A stretch of DNA of 64,000 nucleotides from Chitinophaga pinensis (GTDB lineage Bacteria; Bacteroidota; Bacteroidia; Chitinophagales; Chitinophagaceae): positions 2,046,001 to 2,110,000 of the forward strand of contig LR632930.1 in NCBI GenBank assembly GCA_902167325.1, in the 5' to 3' direction. The notes beneath the pieces are model-generated. The model did not search any database. It had not been told where the DNA came from and saw nothing but the letters and a program-made list of their open reading frames with translations. Shown here piece after piece: positions 1-8,327 of this stretch (the stretch's first letter is position 1; each line of letters opens with the position of its first letter). A program made the translations under genes and the position numbers.

Positions 1-1287
1 GTTGTAAAGGTTCATTTCCTTCAGCAGATCGATGTACACGGCATCGGCTTCCTGGAGCATGTCTACCTTTTCAGGGGTGATCTCTCCGAGGATGCGGATG
101 GCCAGACCGGGACCGGGGAAGGGGTGGCGGGCGAGGAAGATGTCGCTGATGCCGATTTCCTTACCTACGCGGCGTACTTCGTCTTTAAAGAGGAAACGCA
201 GCGGTTCCACAAGCCCCATGTTCATCTTTTCGGGGAGGCCGCCCACGTTGTGGTGGGATTTGATGGTGGCGGAGGGACCGTTTACGGAAACAGATTCGAT
301 TACATCGGGGTAAATGGTACCCTGACCGAGGAACTTAATGTCTTTCAACTCTTTAGATTCCTGCTGGAACACTTCGATGAAGAGGCGGCCGATGATCTTC
401 CGTTTTTGTTCGGGATCGGAAACGCCTTTGAGTTCGCCGTAGAAGAGGTCTTTTGCATTAACACCTTTTACGTTGAGACCCATGTGTTTATAGGAATCCA
501 GTACAGATTCGAACTCGTTTTTGCGGAGCAGCCCGTTGTCTACGAATACGCAGTACAGATTAGCCCCGATGGCTTTGTGGATCAGCTCGGCAGCTACGGT
601 AGAGTCTACCCCGCCGCTGAGGGCCATTACCACTTTCTGGTCACCTACCTGTGCTTTGATGCGGGCAACAGTTTCCTGCACGAAAGCGGCCGGCGTCCAT
701 TCCTGGTGCATACCACAGATATGAACGAGGAAGTTGCGGAGGATCTGCTTCCCTTCCAGTGAGTGCGTTACCTCGGGGTGGAACTGCACGGCATGGATAG
801 GGTGCCTGGCGAGGGTGAGGCTTTTGAAGGCCGCCACCGGAATATTATCGGTATGTGCGATGGGCGTGAATACTTCAGGCAGGCGAACAATAGTGTCCGC
901 ATGGCTCATCCACACCTGGCTTTTCAGGTTTACGTCGTAAAAAAGAGGCTCTTCCTTGTCGGAATGCTCGAGGAAGGCACGGCCGTATTCGCGGGTGCTG
1001 CTCTTGGCTACTTCACCGCCAAACACTTTGGCCATCAGCTGTGCTCCGTAGCAAACGCCTAATACCGGAACGCGCTCGCCCATGGCGGCAATGTCTACCA
1101 CTGGTGCCAGCGGATCGTTAACGGAGAAGGGGGAGCCGGAAAGAATAATGCCTTTGATACTGTCGTCCCAATCTATGGGCTTGTTACATGGCTGTATTTC
1201 ACAATAAGTATTCAGTTCCCGGATGCAACGTGCAATCAGTTGCGTGTATTGGGACCCGAAATCGAGGATCAGGATCTTTTCTGTCAT
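1..1287 (-). CDS. guaA: GMP synthase (glutamine-hydrolysing), partial
   Basis: Makes GMP from XMP, ATP and glutamine in the cytoplasm, the last step of guanine nucleotide synthesis. The ATG at 1287 opens a frame beginning [16 protein letters not shown], the usual start of the class I glutamine amidotransferase domain. A GVCYGAQ motif carries the nucleophilic cysteine and QFHPEVTHS carries the His/Glu pair. A second domain follows with the SGGVDST PP-loop of the ATP pyrophosphatase. The frame stays open to base 1, giving 429 residues; the family is about 510 long, so roughly 80 C-terminal residues, including part of the dimerisation domain, lie outside the window. Identification is firm. Confidence 0.97.
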   Translation of the reverse strand, partial: MTEKILILDFGSQYTQLIARCIRELNTYCEIQPCNKPIDWDDSIKGIILSGSPFSVNDPLAPVVDIAAMGERVPVLGVCYGAQLMAKVFGGEVAKSSTREYGRAFLEHSDKEEPLFYDVNLKSQVWMSHADTIVRLPEVFTPIAHTDNIPVAAFKSLTLARHPIHAVQFHPEVTHSLEGKQILRNFLVHICGMHQEWTPAAFVQETVARIKAQVGDQKVVMALSGGVDSTVAAELIHKAIGANLYCVFVDNGLLRKNEFESVLDSYKHMGLNVKGVNAKDLFYGELKGVSDPEQKRKIIGRLFIEVFQQESKELKDIKFLGQGTIYPDVIESVSVNGPSATIKSHHNVGGLPEKMNMGLVEPLRFLFKDEVRRVGKEIGISDIFLARHPFPGPGLAIRILGEITPEKVDMLQEADAVYIDLLKEMNLYN

Positions 1288-1424
1288 GGTCGTGCAAAGA
1301 TAAAGGAATTTCGGACTTCGGATTTTGCTTTCCGGCAGATTCGCCCGAAATTACCCCGGGCCGTGCGTTCTGAATATTTTATCGTATTTTTCGCCCATAA
1401 CCCTCGTTCTAAATCAATTGCTGT

Positions 1425-2138
1425 ATGAAAACGCAACTCACCATGCTGGCTTTTCTCCTCGCTGCAATGCCCTTCTGGATGGCATGCGACGAGGTTAGCG
1501 GAAGCGGCCGCGTAGCCACCGAATCCCGTCAGGTAAAATCTTTTTCCCGGCTACATGTTCAGGGATCCATGGATGTATATATTATCAAAGGCACCGGCGG
1601 AAGCGCTAAAGTGGAGGCCGAAGATAACATCCTCCCCCTCATTGAACTGGAAGAAGACGGTGATGTACTGCGGATCCGTTTTAAAAACAACGTAAATATC
1701 CGTACCCATAAAGATATTAAGGTGTTCCTCGCCACCGAAACCCTCCGGGAGATCGAACTGGCAGGCTCAGGCGATATTAAAGTGGAAAGTCATTATGCCT
1801 CCGCTGAACCGGTAGAGCTGAGTGTTGCCGGCAGTGGCGACATTGAAGCAGGCTTCAGCGCCCCCGCCGTACATGTAAATATTGCAGGCTCCGGTAATGC
1901 CGATGTGAAAGGAGAAACCCGTGAGCTGCATGTAGACATTGCCGGCAGCGGCAATTGTGATGCCTCAGACCTGTTGGCTGAAACCGCCGAAGTAAGCATT
2001 GCCGGTAGCGGAGATGTGAAGCTGCATGCCAGCCGTTCCCTGTCCGCCAATATTGTAGGGTCGGGCAACGTTTATTATAAAGGTGAACCTGCCATGAACG
2101 TGAGTAAAATGGGTTCAGGCACCGTTCAGAAGCGCTAA
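1425..2138 (+). CDS. Head GIN domain (DUF2807) lipoprotein
   Basis: A 237-residue exported protein of the DUF2807/head-GIN type common in Bacteroidota. The N-terminus is a hydrophobic signal ending in a lipobox with Cys21 (WMACDE), so it is probably an outer-membrane or periplasmic lipoprotein. The body is a beta-helix-like series of short repeats of the form IAGSGD/IAGSGN, recurring every 18-20 residues from about residue 110. No catalytic residues are evident and the family has no settled biochemical role. It stands alone between the divergent guaA and the dialkylresorcinol genes. Confidence 0.88.
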   Translation: MKTQLTMLAFLLAAMPFWMACDEVSGSGRVATESRQVKSFSRLHVQGSMDVYIIKGTGGSAKVEAEDNILPLIELEEDGDVLRIRFKNNVNIRTHKDIKVFLATETLREIELAGSGDIKVESHYASAEPVELSVAGSGDIEAGFSAPAVHVNIAGSGNADVKGETRELHVDIAGSGNCDASDLLAETAEVSIAGSGDVKLHASRSLSANIVGSGNVYYKGEPAMNVSKMGSGTVQKR

Positions 2139-2195
2139 CAAATTGAAAAACTTTTGTATGTTTGCAGGTTTTATTTGAACATACGACTGCCGTAT

Positions 2196-3122
2196 ATGAG
2201 TCAACTTCCCAAGATATTAGTGGTGTACTACACCCAAACGGGCCAGCTAAAGAGAATAATAGATCATGTGTTAGCGCCTTTGCAGGGCAAGGCGGAGATT
2301 ACGTTCGAGGAAATTGAGCCGGTAAAGGATTTTCCTTTCCCCTGGCCCAAACAGCGCTTCTTCGATACCATGCCCGAAACCGTATTGGGCAAGCCACAGG
2401 CCATCCAACCGCTGAAAACCGATCCCGGAGCACACTATGATCTGGTATTGCTCGCTTACCAGCCCTGGTTCCTTTCACCATCGCAGCCCATCGCCGCTTT
2501 TCTGCAAAGCGAAGAAGGGAAGCGCCTGCTGAAGGGCAAACCCGTGGTTACCCTTTTGGGATGCCGTAATATGTGGATCAATGCGCAGGAAAAGGTGAAA
2601 CGCTACCTTCAGGAAGCCGGTGCTCAACTGGCAGGGCATATTGCGCTGGTAGACAAGCATCCCAACCTCGTTTCTCTCATTACCATCCTCCGCTGGGCCA
2701 CCAAAGGAAAGAAAGAAGCATTTTTTATATTCCCCCCTGCCGGTGTGCAGGAGAAGGAAATCGTGGAATCGTCCCGGTTTGCGGCACCTATCGGTGAAGC
2801 CCTCGGGAAGAAGGATTTCAGCCGGCTGCATTCGGACCTGCTTGCACTCAACAGTGTGGAAGTAGATCCCGGCCTGATCGTACTCGAAATGCGGGGCGTT
2901 AAGCCTTTCCGCTTCTGGGCCAACTACATCAGCGCTGCCGGTGAGCCGGGAAGCCCCGCCCGCCAGGGCCGCGTTACCATGTACCGCGTTATCCTGCTGG
3001 CTGCAATTCCCATCCTGACGCCCTTTACCTCCATCGCCGGATGGCTTAAGCTCACACTGGGAAAGAAGCAGCTTAACCGTGATGTAACATATTACAAAGG
3101 AATACAGCTACGCGAAAACTGA
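2196..3122 (+). CDS. darA: Dialkylresorcinol biosynthesis protein DarA
   Basis: A 308-residue protein resembling the DarA proteins of Bacteroidota flexirubin clusters. In the published DAR pathway, DarB makes a 1,3-cyclohexanedione from two acyl chains and DarA is the partner enzyme that aromatises it to the resorcinol. The N-terminus (KILVVYYTQTGQLKRI) has the phosphate-binding look of a flavodoxin-like fold, fitting a flavin-dependent oxidation. A hydrophobic stretch near the C-terminus (about 265-290) suggests membrane association. The ATG at 2196 is preferred to a TTG at 2154, which adds an unlikely leader. A -7-like TATGTTTG lies at 2157-2164, but no convincing -33 element is seen. It is the first gene of the block. 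Confidence 0.85.
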   Translation: MSQLPKILVVYYTQTGQLKRIIDHVLAPLQGKAEITFEEIEPVKDFPFPWPKQRFFDTMPETVLGKPQAIQPLKTDPGAHYDLVLLAYQPWFLSPSQPIAAFLQSEEGKRLLKGKPVVTLLGCRNMWINAQEKVKRYLQEAGAQLAGHIALVDKHPNLVSLITILRWATKGKKEAFFIFPPAGVQEKEIVESSRFAAPIGEALGKKDFSRLHSDLLALNSVEVDPGLIVLEMRGVKPFRFWANYISAAGEPGSPARQGRVTMYRVILLAAIPILTPFTSIAGWLKLTLGKKQLNRDVTYYKGIQLREN

Positions 3123-3177
3123 TAAAATTCTATATTTACGGCCGCTTAATCACTTAAAAACAACCCTGAAATGACTG

Positions 3178-3196
3178 CGGTGCCCCGGAAGCACCG
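3178..3196 (+). other. Short hairpin between darA and darB
   Basis: CGGTGC and GCACCG form a perfect 6-bp stem around a 7-base loop, followed by only three T residues (TTTC). It lies 36 bases before the darB start. It could be a weak attenuator or an mRNA-processing site; it is too short to call a terminator. Confidence 0.35.
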
Positions 3197-3231
3197 TTTC
3201 TTCAGATCGACAAAAAGGACAACTCACTGCG

Positions 3232-4368
3232 ATGAAAGAAGTATATATAACGAGGCTCTCCAAATTTTTGCCGAACGAGCCAGTAGCGAATGACGAAATG
3301 GAAAGCATCCTCGGTATGGTGGATGGTAAGCCTTCCCGGGCACGCAACATCATCCTGGGAAACAATAAGATCAAGACACGGTACTACGCACAGAACAAAG
3401 AAGGAAAAAGCACCCACACCAACGCAGAAATGACTGCCAAAGCCGTGGAAAGCCTGTTCGACGATAAATTTCCCATCAGCAATATGCAACTCCTGGCCTG
3501 TGGCACTACCAGCCCCGACCAGATGTTGCCCAACCATGCCGCCATGGTTCATGGACTCCTGAAATGCCAGCCCGTAGAGATCGTGGCTGCCACCGGCGCC
3601 TGTGCTGCCGGCATGCAGGCATTCAAATACGCCTGGATGGCCGTGAAATGTGGTGGCACCGCCAGCGCAGTGGCCACAGGCTCCGAGAAGTTCTCCGCAT
3701 GGCTGCTCTCCCGTAACTTTCAGCCGGAAGCAGAAAACCTGAAGTCCCTCACCGATAATCCCATCATCGCCTTCGAAAAAGACTTCCTCCGCTGGATGCT
3801 CTCCGACGGAGCCAGCGCTGCCCTTTTCCAGGATAAACCCAACGAAGAAGGGCTTAGCCTGCGGGTAGACTGGGTGGAGATCGCTTCTTACGCACATGAC
3901 CTGGAGACCTGCATGTACGCAGGTGCCATTAAAAACGAAGACGGCTCCACCAAAGGCTGGACCGACATGACACCCGAAGAATGGGCTGCCAACAGCGTTT
4001 TTTCCTTCAAACAGGATACACGCCTGCTCGGTAAAAACATCGTACCCTCCGGTGCTAAAATGTGGAAGCAACTGGTGGATAAGTATAACATTGATCTCGA
4101 AAACCTGACCTGGTTCCTGCCGCACCTTTCCTCCGAATTCTTCCGGTCCAAAATCGACGAAGAACTGGGCCGTATCGGTGCTTATGTTCCGCAGGAAAAA
4201 TGGTTTACCAACCTCACCCGCGTAGGTAATGTGGGCACGGCTTCTCCTTATTTTATGCTGGAAGAACTGCTCAACCAGGACAAACTGAAGAAAGGCGATA
4301 CGATCGTGATGATGGTACCGGAAAGCGCACGCTTCTCCTATGCATACGCACACATCACCGTTGTCTGA
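3232..4368 (+). CDS. darB: Beta-ketoacyl-ACP synthase III-type ketosynthase DarB
   Basis: A 378-residue KAS III-fold enzyme and the condensing enzyme of dialkylresorcinol synthesis. It joins two fatty-acyl-derived units into the cyclohexanedione precursor. The catalytic triad is readable: Cys124 in ATGACAAGMQAF, His298 in WFLPHLSSE, and Asn333 in TRVGNVGTASP. Its placement directly after darA and ahead of the ACP and ketosynthase genes matches known flexirubin clusters. Length and start are normal for the family. Confidence 0.92.
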   Translation: MKEVYITRLSKFLPNEPVANDEMESILGMVDGKPSRARNIILGNNKIKTRYYAQNKEGKSTHTNAEMTAKAVESLFDDKFPISNMQLLACGTTSPDQMLPNHAAMVHGLLKCQPVEIVAATGACAAGMQAFKYAWMAVKCGGTASAVATGSEKFSAWLLSRNFQPEAENLKSLTDNPIIAFEKDFLRWMLSDGASAALFQDKPNEEGLSLRVDWVEIASYAHDLETCMYAGAIKNEDGSTKGWTDMTPEEWAANSVFSFKQDTRLLGKNIVPSGAKMWKQLVDKYNIDLENLTWFLPHLSSEFFRSKIDEELGRIGAYVPQEKWFTNLTRVGNVGTASPYFMLEELLNQDKLKKGDTIVMMVPESARFSYAYAHITVV

Positions 4369-4399
4369 TCTCTTTTGCCTGCGTAAAAAACGATTTTCC

Positions 4400-4437
4400 A
4401 TGCAGCAGCCGCCGGAAGAAACCGGTGCCTGCTGCAT
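4400..4437 (+). other. Nested hairpin after darB
   Basis: ATGCAGCAG and CTGCTGCAT form a perfect 9-bp outer stem. Inside it, CCGG-AAGAAA-CCGG can form a second stem. The element is followed by TTTC and an A-rich stretch rather than a clean T-run. It separates darB from the next gene and may tune expression within the operon by partial termination or mRNA stabilisation. Confidence 0.5.
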
Positions 4438-4488
4438 TTCTAAATAATAAAAGGGGGCTGTTCCCCAACCCTAAAACTGCACACCATC

Positions 4489-4911
4489 ATGAAAAAAGAT
4501 GAAGTTCCGCAGGATGGCGATAACCTGCACCACGGTACATTCAGGCAACTATTTTATGCAGTAGACCAGTCGGGCGACTACACCACCGCCACCAGCATCG
4601 GCTGGGAACCGGAAAATGTAGCCCTCAGCCAGGCATGGGATGAAGTGGAACAGCGCGTCGCCAATACCAAAGCAAAAGTAGATGCCGGTGATGTAAGCCC
4701 CATCGCTTACTATATGGAACGCACCCTGCTCGATCTGCCACTGCTGGCCCTGAAAGCCGGTAAGTTTCAATGGCAGGTAAAACGCCACATGAAACCGGGT
4801 GTGTTCAAAGCCCTCAGCGATAACATGATTGCCCGCTACGCGGAAATATTCGGCATTCCTTTTCAAACACTCCGCAGTGGCGAACTGCTGCCTTTCAAGC
4901 GCCCAGCATAA
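4489..4911 (+). CDS. Conserved-looking protein of unknown function in the DAR block
   Basis: A 140-residue soluble protein with no signal peptide, membrane segment or recognisable catalytic motif. It is rich in charged and aromatic residues and appears mostly helical (for example SQAWDEVEQRVANTKAKV and the YYMERTLLDLPLLALKAG region). It lies between darB and a BtrH-like gene and ends 9 bases before the latter, so it is very likely co-transcribed. The context suggests a role in making, tailoring or handing on the dialkylresorcinol or its ester. No function is claimed. Confidence 0.78.
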   Translation: MKKDEVPQDGDNLHHGTFRQLFYAVDQSGDYTTATSIGWEPENVALSQAWDEVEQRVANTKAKVDAGDVSPIAYYMERTLLDLPLLALKAGKFQWQVKRHMKPGVFKALSDNMIARYAEIFGIPFQTLRSGELLPFKRPA

Positions 4912-4920
4912 CAAACAGAC

Positions 4921-5919
4921 ATGACACAATTCAGTCACACCCAAACCGCACACTGCGAAAGCGGCGTAATATCCAACCTCTTCGGTCATTATGGCCTTCA
5001 CATCAGTGAACCCATGGCCTTCGGCATCGGTGCCGGCATCTTCTTCGGCCACCTGCCGTTTGTGAAGGTGAATGGCGTGCCAGGCACCACCTACCGCATC
5101 TGGCCCGGAGCCATCTTCTCGCGTGCCTGCAAAAGGCTGGGCGTGGAAATGGAATCTCATAAATTCAGCAACGTCGATAAAGCCATGAAGGCCCTCGATC
5201 AGCTCCTCGATCAGGGCGTACCGGTGGGCATGCAGTCCAGCGTGTACTACCTGCCATATTTCCCGGAATCATACCGTTTCCACTTCAACGCACATAACCT
5301 CGTGATCTATGGTAAGGAGGGCGACGATTACCTCGTTTCCGATCCCATCATGGACACCGTTACCCGTATCGATACCGAAAACCTCATCCGCGCACGGTTC
5401 GCCAAAGGCTTTCCCGCGCCGAAAGGTAAAATGTATTACCCCGTGAACGTTCCGCAGGAAGTGGACTTCCGCGAGCCGGTAAAAGCAGGCATCGCACAGG
5501 CATGCCATTATATGCTGAAGATCCCCATCCCCATGTTCGGCGTAAAAGGCATCCGCTTCCTCGCCAACCGCATGAAGGATTATCCGTCTAAACTGGGCGA
5601 CCGCCGCGCAGCACTGTACCTCGGCAACGTAATCCGTATGCAGGAAGAAATAGGTACCGGTGGCGCCGGTTTCCGCTTTATGTACGCCGCCTTCCTGCAG
5701 GAAGCCGGTACACTGCTGAACCGGCAGGAGCTGAAAGACATTGGCCGCGAGCTGACATCCGTTGGCGACGGCTGGCGTAATTTCGCTTTCGCTGCCGGCC
5801 GTGTGTGTAAAGCACGCGCTGCCGATAACATGTCGTATGGCGAGCTAAGCAAAATGCTCCTGCAGATTGCTGATGAAGAAGAAAAAGTATTCCGCCGTTT
5901 ATCCACCGTAAAACTCTGA
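4921..5919 (+). CDS. BtrH N-terminal domain protein, putative acyltransferase
   Basis: A 332-residue protein whose N-terminal half (about 1-140) matches the BtrH_N family, named after the butirosin enzyme that moves an acyl group from an acyl carrier protein onto an acceptor. The start has the expected His11-Cys12 pair (TAHCESG), followed by a glycine-rich stretch and the NLVIYGKEGDDYLVSDP segment (about 123-140). The C-terminal half is helical, like the DUF4872 extension. In this operon, which encodes an ACP, it could catalyse ester formation between the polyene acyl chain and the dialkylresorcinol. That assignment is inference from family and context. Confidence 0.8.
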   Translation: MTQFSHTQTAHCESGVISNLFGHYGLHISEPMAFGIGAGIFFGHLPFVKVNGVPGTTYRIWPGAIFSRACKRLGVEMESHKFSNVDKAMKALDQLLDQGVPVGMQSSVYYLPYFPESYRFHFNAHNLVIYGKEGDDYLVSDPIMDTVTRIDTENLIRARFAKGFPAPKGKMYYPVNVPQEVDFREPVKAGIAQACHYMLKIPIPMFGVKGIRFLANRMKDYPSKLGDRRAALYLGNVIRMQEEIGTGGAGFRFMYAAFLQEAGTLLNRQELKDIGRELTSVGDGWRNFAFAAGRVCKARAADNMSYGELSKMLLQIADEEEKVFRRLSTVKL

Positions 5920-5923
5920 GGAA

Positions 5924-6670
5924 TTGAACAGCATTGCCGTGAAAGATCTGCAGAAAACCTATGCAGGGGCCTTAACGCCCAGCCTGCAGGGGCTTTCGTG
6001 CACTTTCGCAGAAGGCACCATAGCAGGGCTGCTCGGTCCCAACGGCGCCGGCAAAACCACCACCATCTCCATCCTTTGCGGACTGGTAGAGCCTACCGGT
6101 GGTACGGCTGAAATATTCGGTATCCCGCAAACGCCCGCCAACCGCGAGGCAATAAAGCGGGCTATCGGCGTGGTGCCCCAGCAGATCGCTCTTTTCCCGC
6201 AGCTCACCGCATATGAGAACCTCCGTTACTTCGGTAACCTCTATGGCTTCAGCGGTCGCCCGCTCAGGGAAAAGATCATGCAGCACCTCGAAGCATTCGG
6301 ACTGGAAAAGGCCGCACATAAAGAAACCGGCAGGTTTTCCGGCGGGATGAAAAGGCGCGCCAATATCATCGCTTCCATCCTGCACGAGCCAAAGCTGCTG
6401 GTACTGGATGAGCCTACCGCGGGCGTGGATGTTCAATCCCGCTCCATGATCCTGCAGTTCCTGCGGGAGTATAACGCGAAAGGCAACAGTGTGATATACA
6501 CCTCGCACCTGCTCGAAGAAGCCGAACAGATCTGTGAAGAAGTGGCGATCATAGACGAAGGTAAACTGGTGACACAGGGCGCACCGTCAGACCTGATCGG
6601 CCGCCACGCACATTGCCGCAACCTGGAAGACGTGTTCCTCCATTACACCGGCCATGCCGTGAGGGACTAA
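5924..6670 (+). CDS. ABC transporter ATP-binding protein
   Basis: A 248-residue nucleotide-binding subunit of an ABC exporter. Walker A is GPNGAGKTT (38-46), the signature is FSGGM (137-141), and Walker B is LLVLDEP (157-163), followed by the switch histidine region YTSHLLEEAEQ. The start is taken as TTG at 5924, four bases after the upstream stop codon and directly after GAGG at 5918-5921. No nearer ATG preserves the N-terminal beta strand. With the permease that follows it probably exports or localises the pigment or a precursor. Confidence 0.92.
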   Translation: MNSIAVKDLQKTYAGALTPSLQGLSCTFAEGTIAGLLGPNGAGKTTTISILCGLVEPTGGTAEIFGIPQTPANREAIKRAIGVVPQQIALFPQLTAYENLRYFGNLYGFSGRPLREKIMQHLEAFGLEKAAHKETGRFSGGMKRRANIIASILHEPKLLVLDEPTAGVDVQSRSMILQFLREYNAKGNSVIYTSHLLEEAEQICEEVAIIDEGKLVTQGAPSDLIGRHAHCRNLEDVFLHYTGHAVRD

Positions 6671-6685
6671 AGCAACAACAACAAC

Positions 6686-7978
6686 ATGTTAAGGATCATC
6701 GCCACGATACGGAAAGAATGGTTACTGCTGCGGCGCGATAAAGCCGGGCTGGCGCTGCTTTTTGCCATGCCCCTCGTGCTCATCACCGTGATGGCCCTCA
6801 TTCAGGACGCACCCTTCCGCGATTATCAGGAAGTGCAGTTCGATATCCTCACCGTCGATAAAGACCAGGGCCGCCTCGGCCGCTATATCCGCGAAGGCCT
6901 TCAGGCCAGCGGACAGTTTCAGGTGATCGATTCCCTCAACGGGCAGCCTGTTTCTGAAGAAGCGGCAAAGGAAATGGTGGGCGAAGGAAAGTATAAGATC
7001 AGCATCACTATCCCTAAAGGCGCTACGGCAGAAATCGTCAGTAATGCCAATAAGATCGTAAATGATATTTCGAAGCGGATGGGCCTGCCCGCGCAATTAC
7101 CGGTAAAAGCCCTTTCCAATGATTCGCTGGCTGTACAGCTGTATTTCGATCCCGCAGCCAAGAAAGCATTCAAAAGCGCGATCCATCAGGCGCTGGATAA
7201 TTTCCTCACGCAGGTGGAAACAGACCTCCTGCTGGAACGTATCCAGCTGCAGCTCCGCAACCGCGACAGTACACAGCAGGATACATTCCCCGCCATCCGC
7301 CTCAAAGCGGTGGCACTCCGTGAAACAAGCGTGGGGGAAGGGAAGCAGATAGATGTGATTTCCAATTCCGTGCAGCACAACGTGCCGGCATGGAGCATCT
7401 TTGCCATGTTCTTCATCGTGATCCCTATCGCGGGTAATATGATCCGTGAGCGGGAAGATGGGAGCCTGGTGCGGATGAAGCTGATCCCCGGCAATTACCT
7501 GTCTGTACTGTCGGGCAAACTGCTGTTTTTTGTCGGCATATGCATTGTACAGTTCTACCTGATGATCATGGTAGGCCTTTACCTGCTGCCGCAGCTGGGC
7601 TTACCGCAGCTCCAGCTGGGGGTCGATCATCTGGCGGGCTTCCTCGTGGCGGCCAGCATCGGCGTAACGGCTACGGCTTACGGTATACTCATCGGTTCGG
7701 TGTTCAAGACGCCCAACCAGGCGCTTAACTTTGGCGCGGTGAGCATCGTGATCCTCAGCGCCATTGGCGGCATCTGGATACCGCTGGAAATTATGCCGGA
7801 AGCGATGCAGCACATCGGCCGGCTCTCGCCCCTGAGCTGGGGGCTGGATGCCATCAACGATGTTTACCTCCGCAACGGCCATATCCGCTATGTTTTACCC
7901 GATCTGGCAAAGCTGCTGTGCTGCGGCGGGGCCATGCTGGTAATAGCCGCCATGGTGGAACAACGGAGGATCGGATAA
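6686..7978 (+). CDS. ABC-2 type transporter permease
   Basis: A 430-residue membrane subunit pairing with the ATPase just upstream. It has the ABC-2 exporter plan: one membrane segment near residues 20-40 after the cytoplasmic motif IRKEWLLLRRDKAG, a long extracytoplasmic loop (about 45-235), then five or so segments from about 240 to the end. The cytoplasmic REREDGSLVRMKL stretch, typical of the family, lies between the second and third segments. It probably moves the hydrophobic DAR or aryl-polyene product to the outer envelope. The substrate is inferred from context only. Confidence 0.88.
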   Translation: MLRIIATIRKEWLLLRRDKAGLALLFAMPLVLITVMALIQDAPFRDYQEVQFDILTVDKDQGRLGRYIREGLQASGQFQVIDSLNGQPVSEEAAKEMVGEGKYKISITIPKGATAEIVSNANKIVNDISKRMGLPAQLPVKALSNDSLAVQLYFDPAAKKAFKSAIHQALDNFLTQVETDLLLERIQLQLRNRDSTQQDTFPAIRLKAVALRETSVGEGKQIDVISNSVQHNVPAWSIFAMFFIVIPIAGNMIREREDGSLVRMKLIPGNYLSVLSGKLLFFVGICIVQFYLMIMVGLYLLPQLGLPQLQLGVDHLAGFLVAASIGVTATAYGILIGSVFKTPNQALNFGAVSIVILSAIGGIWIPLEIMPEAMQHIGRLSPLSWGLDAINDVYLRNGHIRYVLPDLAKLLCCGGAMLVIAAMVEQRRIG

Positions 7979-8056
7979 GAACAATTTTCATAACAACGGT
8001 AAAACAACTAATTTTACTCCCCCGGAATACGCCGCTGGCGTAAAACCTACAACAAC

Positions 8057-8314
8057 ATGGAAGCATTAAAACTGAAACTCAAACAGCAGATCATCGAAGC
8101 CCTCAACCTGCAGGATACCAAACCGGAAGACATTGACGACAATGCTCCCCTGTTTGGCGAAGGCCTTGGGCTCGACAGCATCGATTCGCTGGAATTGATG
8201 GTGCTGCTGGAAAGAAGCTATAAGATTAAAGTGGAAGACCCGCGCGAAGGCCGTAAGATCCTTCAGAGCGTGCAGACCATGGCAGAATTCATCATGAGCA
8301 AACAGGCGGCCTGA
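8057..8314 (+). CDS. Acyl carrier protein
   Basis: An 85-residue acyl carrier protein. Ser41 in GLGLDSIDSLEL is the 4'-phosphopantetheine attachment site, and acidic helices surround it. It would carry the growing polyene or the acyl substrates for the ketosynthases encoded on both sides. A perfect 6-bp stem with a 3-base loop (8028-8042) lies 15 bases before the ATG and may influence translation. It is a dedicated secondary-metabolism ACP by context, not the housekeeping AcpP. Confidence 0.92.
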   Translation: MEALKLKLKQQIIEALNLQDTKPEDIDDNAPLFGEGLGLDSIDSLELMVLLERSYKIKVEDPREGRKILQSVQTMAEFIMSKQAA

Positions 8315-8327
8315 TCCGCATAACCGT

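Noticed and set aside
124..1062. Plus-strand open frames over the left edge
   Set aside because: They lie opposite guaA, which reads through without stops on the minus strand with both catalytic domains.
3202..4437. Long open frame of about 410 codons on the minus strand opposite darB
   Set aside because: It is antisense to a gene with an intact catalytic triad; its protein has no coherent domains and simply mirrors codon bias.
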